DNA of 64,000 nt from an uncultured bacterium (GTDB taxonomy: Bacteria > Bacillota > Clostridia > Lachnospirales > Lachnospiraceae). The translations under genes were made by a program, and so were the position numbers. The stretch lies in assembly GCA_905216215.1 (NCBI GenBank), contig CAJMSZ010000009.1, positions 1 to 64,000 of the forward strand. The letters run 5' to 3'. The notes under the pieces were generated by a model. It searched no databases, was not told where the DNA came from, and was given only the letters and a program-made list of their open reading frames with translations. Below are positions 14,311 through 22,982 of this stretch, in pieces; position 1 is the first letter of the stretch; each line of letters opens with the position of its first letter.

Positions 14311-14752
14311 AGAAAAGTTTGCAAAAGAGATTGTTGAGATTGTATGTGATGGAAGTGATGTTGCGGTTGATAAAGCGAATGGAAAACCAGTACATTGCGA
14401 AAATATCAGATGCCTTGACTGTATGTTTAATGAAAAAACATGCAGTACAGCACTAAAAGAATGGGCAGAATCCGAGTACATTGAAAAGCCAGTGATAAGC
14501 AAGAGGGATAGAGCGTTTTTGGAGTATATTGGCACAGGAATAAATTATATAACTAGGGATATGGATGGTGGTTTGTTCATTTATATCAGCAAACCAAATA
14601 AACTTATTGACTGTTGGAAAAGTAGTGGGTGTGAATCAGACAAAAGCTTAAAATTCTTTAAGTTGGATTTCCCAATGGTCAAATGGTCAGATGAAGAACC
14701 GTGGCTAATCGAAGATTTGAAGAAGTTGGAGGTAGTGGAAGATTATGAATAG
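14300..14752 (+). CDS. Phage protein with Cys cluster
   Basis: ATG 14300 (MKNKEKFAKEIVEIVC) is chosen for AGGAGTGGAAGAG in front; the open frame upstream lies inside the previous gene. The 150-residue protein has CENIRCLDCMFNEKTC near residues 34-49, a likely metal site, and LKEWAESEYIEKP after it, a pattern frequent in phage early proteins. The C-terminal half is unrecognised. Confidence 0.65.
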   Translation: MKNKEKFAKEIVEIVCDGSDVAVDKANGKPVHCENIRCLDCMFNEKTCSTALKEWAESEYIEKPVISKRDRAFLEYIGTGINYITRDMDGGLFIYISKPNKLIDCWKSSGCESDKSLKFFKLDFPMVKWSDEEPWLIEDLKKLEVVEDYE

Positions 14753-14912
14753 TGTTATGCCCTTTGCAATTGGTTTTATATGCGGTCTTATATGCCTGGC
14801 ACTCATACTGAGACGGGAAGAGAACAGGTGGCTTAAGAGAATGTATCGGAAAGCATACCGGGATGTGATGAAGATGATGGAAAAGGACGTAACTGCTTTT
14901 GAAGATAACTAG
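14745..14912 (+). CDS. 55-residue membrane protein
   Basis: MNSVMPFAIGFICGLICLAL forms an N-terminal membrane span. It is followed by a basic cytoplasmic helix (RREENRWLKRMYRKAYRD) and an acidic end. ATG 14745 overlaps the previous gene; GGAGGT is 11 bases upstream. Function unknown. Confidence 0.6.
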   Translation: MNSVMPFAIGFICGLICLALILRREENRWLKRMYRKAYRDVMKMMEKDVTAFEDN

Positions 14913-14919
14913 ATACACG

Positions 14920-15063
14920 ATGCTGGAATACATAGAAAGGATGGATGAGTTGAACAAACGAAAAGAACGTGAAGCCGTAAGGAAAGAAGCAAGTAAGATT
15001 ATGCGGACCATGGAGATAGAAATGCTGGCAGAGAGGAAGCCGGATAAGAAAGCCTATGAATGA
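14920..15063 (+). CDS. 47-residue basic helical peptide, doubtful start
   Basis: MLEYIERMDELNKRKEREAV opens a peptide of charged helix ending in KPDKKAYE. No clear ribosome site precedes 14920. An internal ATG at 14941 is an alternative. The frame is intact and fits between its neighbours. Confidence 0.4.
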   Translation: MLEYIERMDELNKRKEREAVRKEASKIMRTMEIEMLAERKPDKKAYE

Positions 15064-15103
15064 TTTAAACGAAAACCTTATACCACGTCAGGAGGTGTGG
15101 CAA

Positions 15104-15589
15104 TTGGACAAAAGCGTCCTGATTGAATATGCGGATATGAAAGAGGAAATCAAAGATTTAAGGAGAAGGATAGATGCCGGAAAAAGGGAACTGGATAAGC
15201 TGAGTAATATGATTGTTACGGATTCCGTTACCTGTGGTAAAAAAGGTAAGAAGCCGCTTCGGACGGTAAAGATTCAGGGAGTGCCGAGAGCTGCCATTAC
15301 TCGCAGACAGAGTATTTTGGACAGGAATATCAAGCGGATGGAAGTACTGGAACTGGAGCTCCTGGAGCTGCAGGGACAGGCAGAAGCATATATTGAAAGC
15401 ATTGAAAAGAGCGAACTTCGGATTATGTTCCGACTGTATTTCATAGATGATTTGTCTTATCCCAAAGTTGCTATGCAGATGAACCAGATGTTTCCGAAGA
15501 GGAAGATTAAGTATACGGATGAAAATATCAAGAAAAGAATTCAAAGATATTTTGAAAATGTCCCTCAATGTCCCGATAAAAAGGTGTAG
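15104..15589 (+). CDS. RinA/ArpU-like candidate late-gene regulator
   Basis: TTG 15104 (MDKSVLIEYADMKEEIK) is preferred for AGGAGGTG 8 bases upstream; an ATG at 15056 with a weak site is the alternative. The 161-residue protein is coiled coil (about residues 1-30 and 75-105) and ends in a helix-turn-helix-like part (LSYPKVAMQMNQMFPKRK). Its position, last before the terminase block, and its layout are those of RinA/ArpU-type activators of phage packaging genes. The 3' end of the gene carries paired ATGTCCC words (15558-15574) that may be its own target. Confidence 0.65.
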   Translation: MDKSVLIEYADMKEEIKDLRRRIDAGKRELDKLSNMIVTDSVTCGKKGKKPLRTVKIQGVPRAAITRRQSILDRNIKRMEVLELELLELQGQAEAYIESIEKSELRIMFRLYFIDDLSYPKVAMQMNQMFPKRKIKYTDENIKKRIQRYFENVPQCPDKKV

Positions 15590-15595
15590 TATGAT
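15558..15595 (+). promoter_or_regulatory. Candidate late promoter with paired activator site
   Basis: ATGTCCC occurs at 15558-15564 and again at 15568-15574, exactly ten bases (one helix turn) apart. TATGAT stands at 15590-15595 without a good -35. A doubled site one turn apart in front of a lone -10 is typical of activator-dependent promoters. It lies within the end of the candidate regulator gene. Confidence 0.45.
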
Positions 15596-15683
15596 ATCAT
15601 CGAAATGAAAAGATGGACATCCTCCTCGGGACTTCGTTTTTGGTTTCCTTCTTGATAATTTAACATGCATAACAAACAACAGA

Positions 15684-15710
15684 AGACATTCCTGCGGGAG
15701 TGTCTTTTTG
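15684..15710 (+). terminator. Intrinsic terminator ending the early/middle operon
   Basis: GACATTCC (15685-15692) pairs with GGAGTGTC (15697-15704) over a short loop, followed by TTTTTG. It separates the candidate regulator from the membrane-protein cassette. The 90 bases before it (15590-15680) hold no gene that I can support. Confidence 0.8.
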
Positions 15711-15739
15711 TTGTATTCTGACGAAAAAAGTCGTATGAT
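15711..15739 (+). promoter_or_regulatory. Promoter of the membrane cassette
   Basis: TTGTAT (15711-15716), 17 bases, TATGAT (15734-15739). The spacer holds a small inverted repeat (GAC...GTC). It starts right behind the terminator, so the two-gene cassette is a separate transcription unit. Confidence 0.65.
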
Positions 15740-15773
15740 GTTAATAGAATGAGATTACAGTAGGAGAGAATAC

Positions 15774-16451
15774 GTGGAAGAATTGAAAGAAATAATTAAG
15801 AGAAATAAGAAAGAGTTTGCAAAATGGGCAATAGTGGGATTCATAGGTATTCCTTTTGTTTCGTATTTACTTTCGGAAGTAAGAATTTTACCAGTATGTG
15901 GAAGTAATGACTGGGCAGGATTTTGGGGAAGTTATTTAGGAGCTATTTTGGGTGGAGGGATTACTTTATATGTAATGAAAAAAAGTTTGGATCAAGAAGA
16001 CATACATAAGCAGGAAGAGGAAAAAACAAAGTATTTTGAAAATATAATAAGATTAGTTTCGGAATTAATAGGAAAGAGTAATTTATATGCATCAGAGTTG
16101 CAACATTATGTATATAAAGATGCTTATGCAAAAAGGATTCCATTCGATTCAAAAGAGTTTGCAAAAATGCTTTCGGATATTGAAATAAAGTTATGCGAAT
16201 TGGAAATTATGTTGAAAGCGTATAGGAAATGTTATAAGGATATAGATATATTTTTGGCAGAAGTGGAGAAAATAAGGAAAGATATATTGGACTCAAGAAA
16301 AAATATAGATGTATATGATACTCGAAATAGTGAAAAAGTTGAATTAATAGACTATAGAGCAGAGGCTGTAGACTTAAAGGCCCAAGATATACATGAACAT
16401 ATAAAGAACTTGCAGAAGATTTTATTGAATGTCGTGGAAGCAAATCTTTAG
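15774..16451 (+). CDS. Two-span membrane protein with cytoplasmic coiled coil
   Basis: GTG 15774 follows TAGGAGAGAA. The 225-residue protein has two membrane spans (about residues 17-34 and 46-66, the second GSYLGAILGGGITLYV) and then a ~150-residue charged helical domain (KSLDQEDIHKQEEEK onward). It is A/T-rich compared with neighbours and is not a usual structural gene. With the next gene it forms a promoter-bearing insertion in front of the terminase, typical of a phage moron. Exclusion or defence is possible, but no family is recognised. Confidence 0.7.
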   Translation: MEELKEIIKRNKKEFAKWAIVGFIGIPFVSYLLSEVRILPVCGSNDWAGFWGSYLGAILGGGITLYVMKKSLDQEDIHKQEEEKTKYFENIIRLVSELIGKSNLYASELQHYVYKDAYAKRIPFDSKEFAKMLSDIEIKLCELEIMLKAYRKCYKDIDIFLAEVEKIRKDILDSRKNIDVYDTRNSEKVELIDYRAEAVDLKAQDIHEHIKNLQKILLNVVEANL

Positions 16452-16501
16452 ATTAAAAAATGTAGCAGTTTAATACTATTACACAAATGGAAAGGTAGAG
16501 A

Positions 16502-17155
16502 ATGAGAGAAAATAGAAATGCAATATATATAACTGTATGTATTGCGGTAGTATCTTTAACGATGGCAGCAGTGATTACATATTGTTCTACAATTAAAAAT
16601 TTATTTCTGAATGCAGATTTTGTAGTAAACTGCCTTATTGGTATTTTTACAGGTGCGTTTTTGTCACTTATTGTTGCAATTATTAATTATAGAGTTGAAA
16701 GACAGCGATTGTTAACGGTAGAGGTTTCTTTCCTTAGTGGATTGATTTTAGAAATAATTCCAATATATTATTTGTTTCAAGGGGGTTACTCAAATTTAGA
16801 GTACGAGACAAGGATTATAGATAATATTTATCAGATTATGAATGCGCATATTCATTTAGAACCTAAGGAATTGCAATTTTTTCGCAAAGAATCCAAAATC
16901 GAGAAACAACTTGATTACATAATTGATATGTTGATTGAGTTGTTTTCGAAAATAGAAAGTTCCAAAAGAGCAATAGATAGATATGAGTTTCAGATGATCG
17001 AAGAAGATGAATTGCAAGACAATCTTCTGGAATTGTATATGTATTTAAGGGATTATAAAGGGCAAATATTTACAAACGCTTTAGGGGATGAAAGAGATAA
17101 GTTGTCAGAACTTGCAAAATTACAATTTTCGCATAAGCTGAAAACAAATTTTTAA
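16502..17155 (+). CDS. Membrane protein, partner of the preceding gene
   Basis: The 217-residue protein starts [16 protein letters not shown] behind AAAGGTAGAGA. Membrane spans lie at about residues 7-29 and 42-62 ([18 protein letters not shown]), with a shorter hydrophobic stretch near 77-90, then a long charged helical domain. The architecture is like that of its neighbour although the sequence differs. It is likewise A/T-rich. No terminator separates it from terS, so cassette transcripts may run into the late genes. Confidence 0.7.
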   Translation: MRENRNAIYITVCIAVVSLTMAAVITYCSTIKNLFLNADFVVNCLIGIFTGAFLSLIVAIINYRVERQRLLTVEVSFLSGLILEIIPIYYLFQGGYSNLEYETRIIDNIYQIMNAHIHLEPKELQFFRKESKIEKQLDYIIDMLIELFSKIESSKRAIDRYEFQMIEEDELQDNLLELYMYLRDYKGQIFTNALGDERDKLSELAKLQFSHKLKTNF

Positions 17156-17186
17156 GATATTTCTGAGCGAGATGAGAGGTGGTGAC

Positions 17187-18077
17187 GTGACAAATGAAGA
17201 AACAAAGCAGAATTATGAGTTAGCCTACAAAGATTATCGTGCCGGCATGAAGTATAAAGAAATTGCCGATAAGTACGGTGTAACTATAAATACAGTTAAG
17301 TCATGGAAGACTAGATATAAGTGGTCTAAAGATGAGGAAAAGGTGTGCACACAAAATCAAAAAAGTGTGCACACAAAAAAAGAAGAGAAAAAAGAAGTAA
17401 AAGAAGTCTTTGTGGAAGAAGTTGATCAGGTAATGGAAAATCCTGATTTAACCGAGAAACAAAGGCTTTTTTGCATATATTATGTGCGCTGCTTTAATGC
17501 TACCAAAGCGTATCAGAAAGCATATGATTGTAGCTATGAGACAGCTATGGCAAATGGATATAAGATACTCAGAAATACTCAGATAAAAAATGAAATCCTA
17601 CAACTCAAACAGAACCGTCTAAATCGTGAGTATTTTGCGAAAGAGGATGTGTTTCAAAAATATATGGATATTGCCTTTTCTGATATTACAGATTATGTCA
17701 CATTCGGTACGGAAGAGGTGCCGGTTATGACAATGTATGGTCCTGCACAGATAAAAGATGAAAAAACTGGAAAGAAGAAAACACTTACCAAGGTTATAAA
17801 TACAGTTAGATTCAAGGAGAGCACAAACATCGATGGAACACTGATATCTGAGGTGAAGCAAGGAAGAGATGGGGCGAGCATAAAACTTCTTGATAAGATG
17901 AAAGCACTTGATTGGCTTGCTGAGCATATGGATATGGCTACAGAAGAACAAAAGGTTCGTATTGCATCCATGAAAGCGAAAGCGCAGCTTAATGATGAAG
18001 ATGAAATTGCAGATGATGGTTTCCTTGAAGCATTAAATGGCGCTGCAGGAGAGGACTGGTCGGATGAAGAAGGTTAG
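17187..18077 (+). CDS. terS: Terminase small subunit
   Basis: GTG 17187 ([18 protein letters not shown]) is chosen because GAGAGGTGG lies just before it. The 296-residue protein has an N-terminal helix-turn-helix ([20 protein letters not shown], about residues 20-40) as in PBSX-type subunits. A Terminase_2 domain follows ([26 protein letters not shown], about 88-113). It recognises phage DNA and hands it to TerL. It overlaps terL by 14 bases. Confidence 0.93.
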   Translation: MTNEETKQNYELAYKDYRAGMKYKEIADKYGVTINTVKSWKTRYKWSKDEEKVCTQNQKSVHTKKEEKKEVKEVFVEEVDQVMENPDLTEKQRLFCIYYVRCFNATKAYQKAYDCSYETAMANGYKILRNTQIKNEILQLKQNRLNREYFAKEDVFQKYMDIAFSDITDYVTFGTEEVPVMTMYGPAQIKDEKTGKKKTLTKVINTVRFKESTNIDGTLISEVKQGRDGASIKLLDKMKALDWLAEHMDMATEEQKVRIASMKAKAQLNDEDEIADDGFLEALNGAAGEDWSDEEG

Positions 18078-19401
18078 GCAGATTTTTAAATTTCAACCGT
18101 TCTCCGAGAAGCAGCGCAAGGTACTGAACTGGTGGTGTGATGCATCTCCGGTAAAGGACTACGATGGAATCATAGCAGATGGAGCTATCCGTTCTGGAAA
18201 AACCATTAGTATGTCACTTTCCTTTGTGATGTGGGCCATGACAAGGTTTAACGGTCAGAATTTCGCTATGTGTGGAAAAACCATTGGTTCTTTCAGACGA
18301 AACGTATTATTTGTGCTGAAGCTGATGCTGAGAAGTCGTGGCTACAAAGTAACAGACCACAGGTCTGATAACCTGGTAGTTATTACCAGAGGAGAAGTAG
18401 AAAACAATTTTTATATATTTGGTGGAAAAGATGAAAGCTCACAAGACCTCATCCAGGGAATTACCTTGGCAGGGGTCTTTTTTGATGAAGTTGCACTGAT
18501 GCCAGAGTCATTTGTAAACCAGGCAACAGGACGATGCTCTGTAGATGGTTCGAAGTTCTGGTTCAACTGCAACCCGGACGGACCTTATCACTGGTTCAAG
18601 GTTAACTGGATAGATAAATCTATCGGATGTATTGGTAAGAAAAAAGTAGATGAATTAGAACAGAAAGCTAGGAAAGAGAACAAAGATTTAGGGCTTAAGA
18701 AAATCCTATATCTGCATTTCACAATGGACGACAACCTGAGCCTTTCTGAATCCGTGAAAGCCAGGTACAAGTCTTTATATACCGGTGTGTTTTTTCAAAG
18801 ATACATTCTCGGTCTTTGGACAGTTGCAGAAGGCATTATCTACGATATGTTTTCACACACTCGGCATGTAGTAAAAGAGATACCGGTCCCTGAGATTGGG
18901 AAATATTACGTGAGTTGTGACTATGGTACGCAAAATGCTACCGTATTTCTTTTATGGAGCAAAGGAGCGGACGGAAAATGGTATTGCATCCGAGAGTACT
19001 ATTATTCTGGCCGGGATGAAAGCGCGCAAAAGACAGATGATGAATATGCTGCTGATTTAGATAAGTTTTTAGATGGAATCAGACCATTGGCGGTTATTGT
19101 AGACCCGGCAGCAGCTTCCTTTATCGCACTCTTGAAAAAGAAAGGCTATAAGGTAAAGAGAGCAAAGAATGATGTTCTTGATGGAATCCGTTTTACCGGT
19201 ATGGAGCTGAATAATGGCGAAATTATATTCCTTGCCTGTTGTGAGAATACCATCAAAGAATTTGCTTCTTACATTTGGGATGCGAAAGCTTGTGAAAGAG
19301 GAGAAGATAGACCAATCAAGCAACACGATCACGCGATGGATGCGGTCCGATATTTCTGCTATACGATTCTGTTTAAACGTGGTGGTGTAAAGATAAGTTG
19401 A
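18064..19401 (+). CDS. terL: Terminase large subunit
   Basis: ATG 18064 ([17 protein letters not shown]) follows GGAGAGG. The 445-residue motor has Walker A GAIRSGKT (about residues 40-47), Walker B VFFDEV (about 137-142), and a C-terminal nuclease part with [13 protein letters not shown] and [11 protein letters not shown]. It packages DNA into the prohead with TerS and the portal. Confidence 0.96.
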   Translation: MKKVRQIFKFQPFSEKQRKVLNWWCDASPVKDYDGIIADGAIRSGKTISMSLSFVMWAMTRFNGQNFAMCGKTIGSFRRNVLFVLKLMLRSRGYKVTDHRSDNLVVITRGEVENNFYIFGGKDESSQDLIQGITLAGVFFDEVALMPESFVNQATGRCSVDGSKFWFNCNPDGPYHWFKVNWIDKSIGCIGKKKVDELEQKARKENKDLGLKKILYLHFTMDDNLSLSESVKARYKSLYTGVFFQRYILGLWTVAEGIIYDMFSHTRHVVKEIPVPEIGKYYVSCDYGTQNATVFLLWSKGADGKWYCIREYYYSGRDESAQKTDDEYAADLDKFLDGIRPLAVIVDPAAASFIALLKKKGYKVKRAKNDVLDGIRFTGMELNNGEIIFLACCENTIKEFASYIWDAKACERGEDRPIKQHDHAMDAVRYFCYTILFKRGGVKIS

Positions 19402-19412
19402 GGTGATAAAAA

Positions 19413-20795
19413 GTGGAGTTAGAAGTTGCTGTTAAACTAATTGAAAAATACGTGCCTGGAAATACAGGTTTCATACAAAAAGCGAATACAGCTTATCGGT
19501 ATTATAGAAAGAAAAATGACATTCTGTATGCGGAAAAGGAAGAGGAAAACGGTGAGAATCCTTTGAGAAATGCAGATAACAGAATTCCTAGTAATTTCTA
19601 TAAATTACTGGTGAATCAAAAGGCTGCCTATATGTTTACGAGTCCCCCTCTTTTCGATGTTGGAAGCGAGGAATCAAACAGGGTAATTACAGAGGTGCTT
19701 GGTGATTCCTTTCGAAAAAAATGCAAGGCATTATGCGTGCAGGCGGCCAATTGTTCTGTTGGATGGCTGCATTATTGGAAGAATGAACAGAATAAGTTTA
19801 AGTATGCAGTAGTGGATGCCAGGCAGATCATACCAATATGGACGCGAAATTTGGAAAAGGAGCTTCTTGCTGTGTTAAGGGTTTATACCGACATAGATGA
19901 AGAAAGCGGAGATACCTATACGGTATACGAAATATGGACAGATAAAGAATGTAGTGCGTTCCGCAGAAAGCAGGACGAAGAATATATGTGCATTCAAGAG
20001 TATGTGAGATATACCATTGTGGATGTCGATACGCAGCTTGTGGATAATACCAACATATATCAACATGATTTTGGCGAAGTACCATTCATTTTCTTCAATA
20101 ACAATGATGAAATGCAGAATGACCTAGAGGATATTAAACAATTAATTGATTCCTATGACAAAGTTTTTTCTGGATTTATCAATGATTTAGAAGATATTCA
20201 GGAGCTCATATTTATCCTTACCAATTATGGAGGCGAAGAAAGCAGCTCGCTGGAAATCCTGAGGGAAATGAAACATTCCAAGTTGTTGCAAGTGGACAGT
20301 GATGGTGCCGATGATAAATCTGGTGTTTCCACTCTGTCAATCGAGATACCAGTCGAAGCGAGAAAGGAATTTCTTACAATCGCCAGGAAAGCGATTTTTG
20401 AACAGGGGATGGGAATTGACCCGGATCCACAGAATTTTGGAAACAGCTCCGGTGTTGCGCTCCGGTATTTGTATTCCCTCTTGGAACTAAAAGCAGGAAT
20501 GATGGAAACAGAGTTCGCTCCTTCGTTCAGCAGGCTTGTGAAAGCTATTCTTAGGTTTTACGGGAGAAAGACAGATACAGTTAAGCAGACATGGACAAGA
20601 ACTTCCGTGAATAATGATACGGAACTGGCAGACATTGCTTCAAAGTCTCAGGGAGTTATTTCTAAGAAAACTATTGTGAGAAATCATCCTTGGGTAGAAA
20701 ACCCAGAAGAGGAAATAAAGCTTTTGGAGGAAGAGGAAGCGCAGAATATGCCTAAGTTTGACAAGGTGCCTATAGAGGGTGATGATGATGAGTAA
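19413..20795 (+). CDS. Portal protein (SPP1 gp6-like)
   Basis: GTG 19413 starts a 460-residue protein with the SPP1-type portal pattern. It has RNADNRIPSNFYKLLVNQKA near residue 52, then VPFIFFNNND, DLEDIKQLIDSYDKVFSGF (about 235-253) and SSGVALRYLYSLLELKA near 350. It forms the dodecameric ring for DNA passage and binds TerL. The acidic tail resembles the family. It is followed directly by the MuF head protein. Confidence 0.93.
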   Translation: MELEVAVKLIEKYVPGNTGFIQKANTAYRYYRKKNDILYAEKEEENGENPLRNADNRIPSNFYKLLVNQKAAYMFTSPPLFDVGSEESNRVITEVLGDSFRKKCKALCVQAANCSVGWLHYWKNEQNKFKYAVVDARQIIPIWTRNLEKELLAVLRVYTDIDEESGDTYTVYEIWTDKECSAFRRKQDEEYMCIQEYVRYTIVDVDTQLVDNTNIYQHDFGEVPFIFFNNNDEMQNDLEDIKQLIDSYDKVFSGFINDLEDIQELIFILTNYGGEESSSLEILREMKHSKLLQVDSDGADDKSGVSTLSIEIPVEARKEFLTIARKAIFEQGMGIDPDPQNFGNSSGVALRYLYSLLELKAGMMETEFAPSFSRLVKAILRFYGRKTDTVKQTWTRTSVNNDTELADIASKSQGVISKKTIVRNHPWVENPEEEIKLLEEEEAQNMPKFDKVPIEGDDDE

Positions 20796-22227
20796 AGACT
20801 CTAGTCTGAGCAAAAATCAGAAATGGTGGGAAACCCGCATAGCAAATAATATCTGGAAAGAATACAACAACCTGGAATACAGAAATCGCGAATTACTGAA
20901 TGTCTTTCAGACCGCCAGTAAGAATATAAGGGATGAACTGTATGAACTGGCCGAGAAATACAGTAAAGATGGTGTTTTATCGAGGGCAGATATGTACAGA
21001 GAAAAACATCTGCAGAAATTGGAACAAAAGTACCATGAAATGATAGAACAGCTCGGAAACGATACAGAAAAGCTGGCTACCAAGAATATGCAAGAGGCTT
21101 TCAAGAATGTAAATCAGATTACCGGAGAATCTATAAATGCAGAAGAATTTGCAACGCCAAACAAAAAGGTCATGAACGCTGCGCTCAAAGAGCCATGGAG
21201 GGGAAGCAATTTCTCTGCGCGATTATGGGGGTCGGAGGAAACCATAGGACAAATGCAAAAGCTGGAAAGAGCTTTGGATGCAGTACTTACATATGGATTG
21301 CAGACAGGGCAGTCTGTAACACAAATGGCTGTAAATCTCAACAATGTTATGGGAAAAGGCTTCAATGAGTCCCTAAGGCTGGTGCGAACAGAATCTATGC
21401 ATTATATGAATCAGGCAGCACTTATGCGGTATAAGGACAGTGGCATTGATAAGGTGCAGATTATAGCGGCACTGGATGAAAGAACCTGTCCTGAGTGTGG
21501 AAAGTATCATGAGAAGATATATTCCATTGATAAATGCCCAGTGCTTCCGTTTCATCCAAATTGTAGATGTACGATAATACCGTATGTTGACAAAGTTGGA
21601 GGTGCTGCACTTGAGGATGGAGATTACTTAAGTAATAATCAGGCAATGGTCTCTAGAAAAGATATACATAATGGCTATTCGGTAAATAGGAAACTTATAA
21701 ATTCTAAAGCGTATCATGATAAAATATATAAACTTCCGATATCAAAGAATACTAAAAGCGAGATTTATAAACAGTGCTGTAGGCTCCTAGAACATTGCGA
21801 TGGTAAGCCGATGGAACATATGGTTGCCGTGGATTATAGAAGCGGAAAATTTATTGTCGATAACTATAATCGTGATGGAATGATTTTAAAAACATCCTTT
21901 AATGATGAGGAATATGATAAAATAGAGCAAAATAAAGGTACAATAATCTTAATACACAATCATTCACTAAATGTTCGACCTTCAGGGGGAGACATTATAT
22001 CATTTGCAAAAAATGATAAAATTGCCATGTCATTGATAGCATGTCACGATGGGGATCTATATGCCATAATATCTGCCGAAAAAGTGGTTGAAGAAATTTA
22101 CAATAAAGCATATAATGATTTTAGAAAAAACTTTGACGAAGATTCAGCCAAAGCTTTGGCAACAAAAATTTTGTATGACAAAAATAATAAAGAACATGGA
22201 AAACTATTTGATATGAGGAGATTGTGA
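20788..22227 (+). CDS. MuF minor head protein fused to a JAMM-like domain
   Basis: ATG 20788 is taken, one of four start codons in a row behind AGAGGG. Residues about 1-265 are the minor head protein: VRTESMHYMNQAAL, then ERTCPECGKYHEK and HPNCRCTIIPY close the MuF domain. Residues about 290-475 are extra: Glu343 (MEHMV), then IHNHSLNVRPSGGD with His390, His392, Ser399 and Asp402. This is the JAMM/MPN metallopeptidase pattern, with one residue fewer than usual between His and Ser. MuF proteins of temperate Firmicutes phages are known carriers of C-terminal toxin domains. The fusion may be injected with DNA. The switch to A/T-rich codons after the MuF part suggests a swapped-in domain. Confidence 0.85.
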   Translation: MSKDSSLSKNQKWWETRIANNIWKEYNNLEYRNRELLNVFQTASKNIRDELYELAEKYSKDGVLSRADMYREKHLQKLEQKYHEMIEQLGNDTEKLATKNMQEAFKNVNQITGESINAEEFATPNKKVMNAALKEPWRGSNFSARLWGSEETIGQMQKLERALDAVLTYGLQTGQSVTQMAVNLNNVMGKGFNESLRLVRTESMHYMNQAALMRYKDSGIDKVQIIAALDERTCPECGKYHEKIYSIDKCPVLPFHPNCRCTIIPYVDKVGGAALEDGDYLSNNQAMVSRKDIHNGYSVNRKLINSKAYHDKIYKLPISKNTKSEIYKQCCRLLEHCDGKPMEHMVAVDYRSGKFIVDNYNRDGMILKTSFNDEEYDKIEQNKGTIILIHNHSLNVRPSGGDIISFAKNDKIAMSLIACHDGDLYAIISAEKVVEEIYNKAYNDFRKNFDEDSAKALATKILYDKNNKEHGKLFDMRRL

Positions 22228-22340
22228 TGATGGATAGAAAAGAGTATTTGGTTCAGGACGATGCTGGATGTATCAAAGAAAGTGAATTTACGGAAGAAAT
22301 GAAAAAAGCACTTGAGGAGTATGCGAAAGAAAACGATTAA
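22227..22340 (+). CDS. 37-residue acidic peptide behind the MuF fusion
   Basis: ATG 22227 overlaps the stop of the MuF gene (TGATG) with GAGGAG upstream. The peptide MMDRKEYLVQDDAGCIKESE continues to KALEEYAKEND. It is in the place where an immunity or partner protein for the MuF C-terminal domain would stand, but it is very short. Function unknown. Confidence 0.5.
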   Translation: MMDRKEYLVQDDAGCIKESEFTEEMKKALEEYAKEND

Positions 22341-22342
22341 TG

Positions 22343-22374
22343 TCACCAGCCGTAATAGCCGGTGGCATTTTTTT
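22343..22374 (+). terminator. Hairpin with T-run between small head genes
   Basis: CACCAGC (22344-22350) pairs with GCCGGTG (22358-22364) with one mismatch, and a run of seven T follows at 22368-22374. It lies within the late operon, so it is probably a partial terminator. Confidence 0.55.
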
Positions 22375-22387
22375 GAGGAGAAAATAA

Positions 22388-22519
22388 ATGAGTAAAATGG
22401 TGAAAATATCAGAAATACCACCAGGAAAAACATTTGATGATTATCCGGAAGACACACTTTTCGTTTTGGATGAGGGTGACGAGGATGACTGGAGTGATGT
22501 AGAAGATGATGAGGATTAA
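22388..22519 (+). CDS. 43-residue very acidic peptide
   Basis: MSKMVKISEIPPGKTFDDYP is followed by an Asp/Glu-rich tail (LDEGDEDDWSDVEDDED). TTGAGGAG lies just before the start. No family known. Hairpins flank it on both sides. Confidence 0.5.
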   Translation: MSKMVKISEIPPGKTFDDYPEDTLFVLDEGDEDDWSDVEDDED

Positions 22520-22521
22520 TG

Positions 22522-22550
22522 CCATCAGTAAATAAATGCTGATGGTATTT
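22522..22550 (+). terminator. Hairpin, weak terminator
   Basis: CCATCAG (22522-22528) pairs perfectly with CTGATGG (22539-22545); TATTTCT follows. It is the second hairpin of three that separate the small genes of this stretch. Confidence 0.45.
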
Positions 22551-22577
22551 CTATATTCAATTTAGGAGGCAATATCC

Positions 22578-22850
22578 ATGAGTGATTTAAAAATTATCTG
22601 TACGTGTGGGAAAGAATTTTCTCCTACCAGTAAGATGTTGATAGAACATAAAGAATCGGGTGGTTTGATTGAACTGTATTACTTATGCCCGTATTGCAAA
22701 AACAGGCATCATGTGTGCTACATAAATGCGGAGGTTAAACATCTCCAGAAGCTGATAGACAAGGCGAGAGCACAAGACAATGCTGAGCTATGCAGATTGC
22801 TTTGTGAGAGAAAAAAGAAAGTAATGGACCAATTAAATAGCAGGCAATAG
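22578..22850 (+). CDS. Zinc-finger-like small phage protein
   Basis: 90 residues starting MSDLKIICTCGKEFSPTSK behind TTAGGAGGCAA. The pairs CTC and CPYC with a following HHVC suggest a zinc ribbon (Cys 8, 10, 37, 40). The second half is a charged helix. The family is seen between MuF and scaffold genes in Clostridia prophages; its role is unknown. Confidence 0.65.
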   Translation: MSDLKIICTCGKEFSPTSKMLIEHKESGGLIELYYLCPYCKNRHHVCYINAEVKHLQKLIDKARAQDNAELCRLLCERKKKVMDQLNSRQ

Positions 22851-22860
22851 TTGTAAAGAA

Positions 22861-22890
22861 ACATCGTTCAATACGAACGGTGTTTTATTT
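22861..22890 (+). terminator. Hairpin before the scaffold gene
   Basis: ACATCGTTC (22861-22869) and GAACGGTGT (22875-22883) pair with one G-U, followed by TTTATTT. It lies within the late operon and is probably leaky. Confidence 0.5.
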
Positions 22891-22982
22891 ATACCCTTTT
22901 TTACTGGTTGCAGGGAATAAAGAACAACGATAAATCCCAACACCGAGAGAGTCGGAATACAAAATCTATGGAGGAATTAGGT

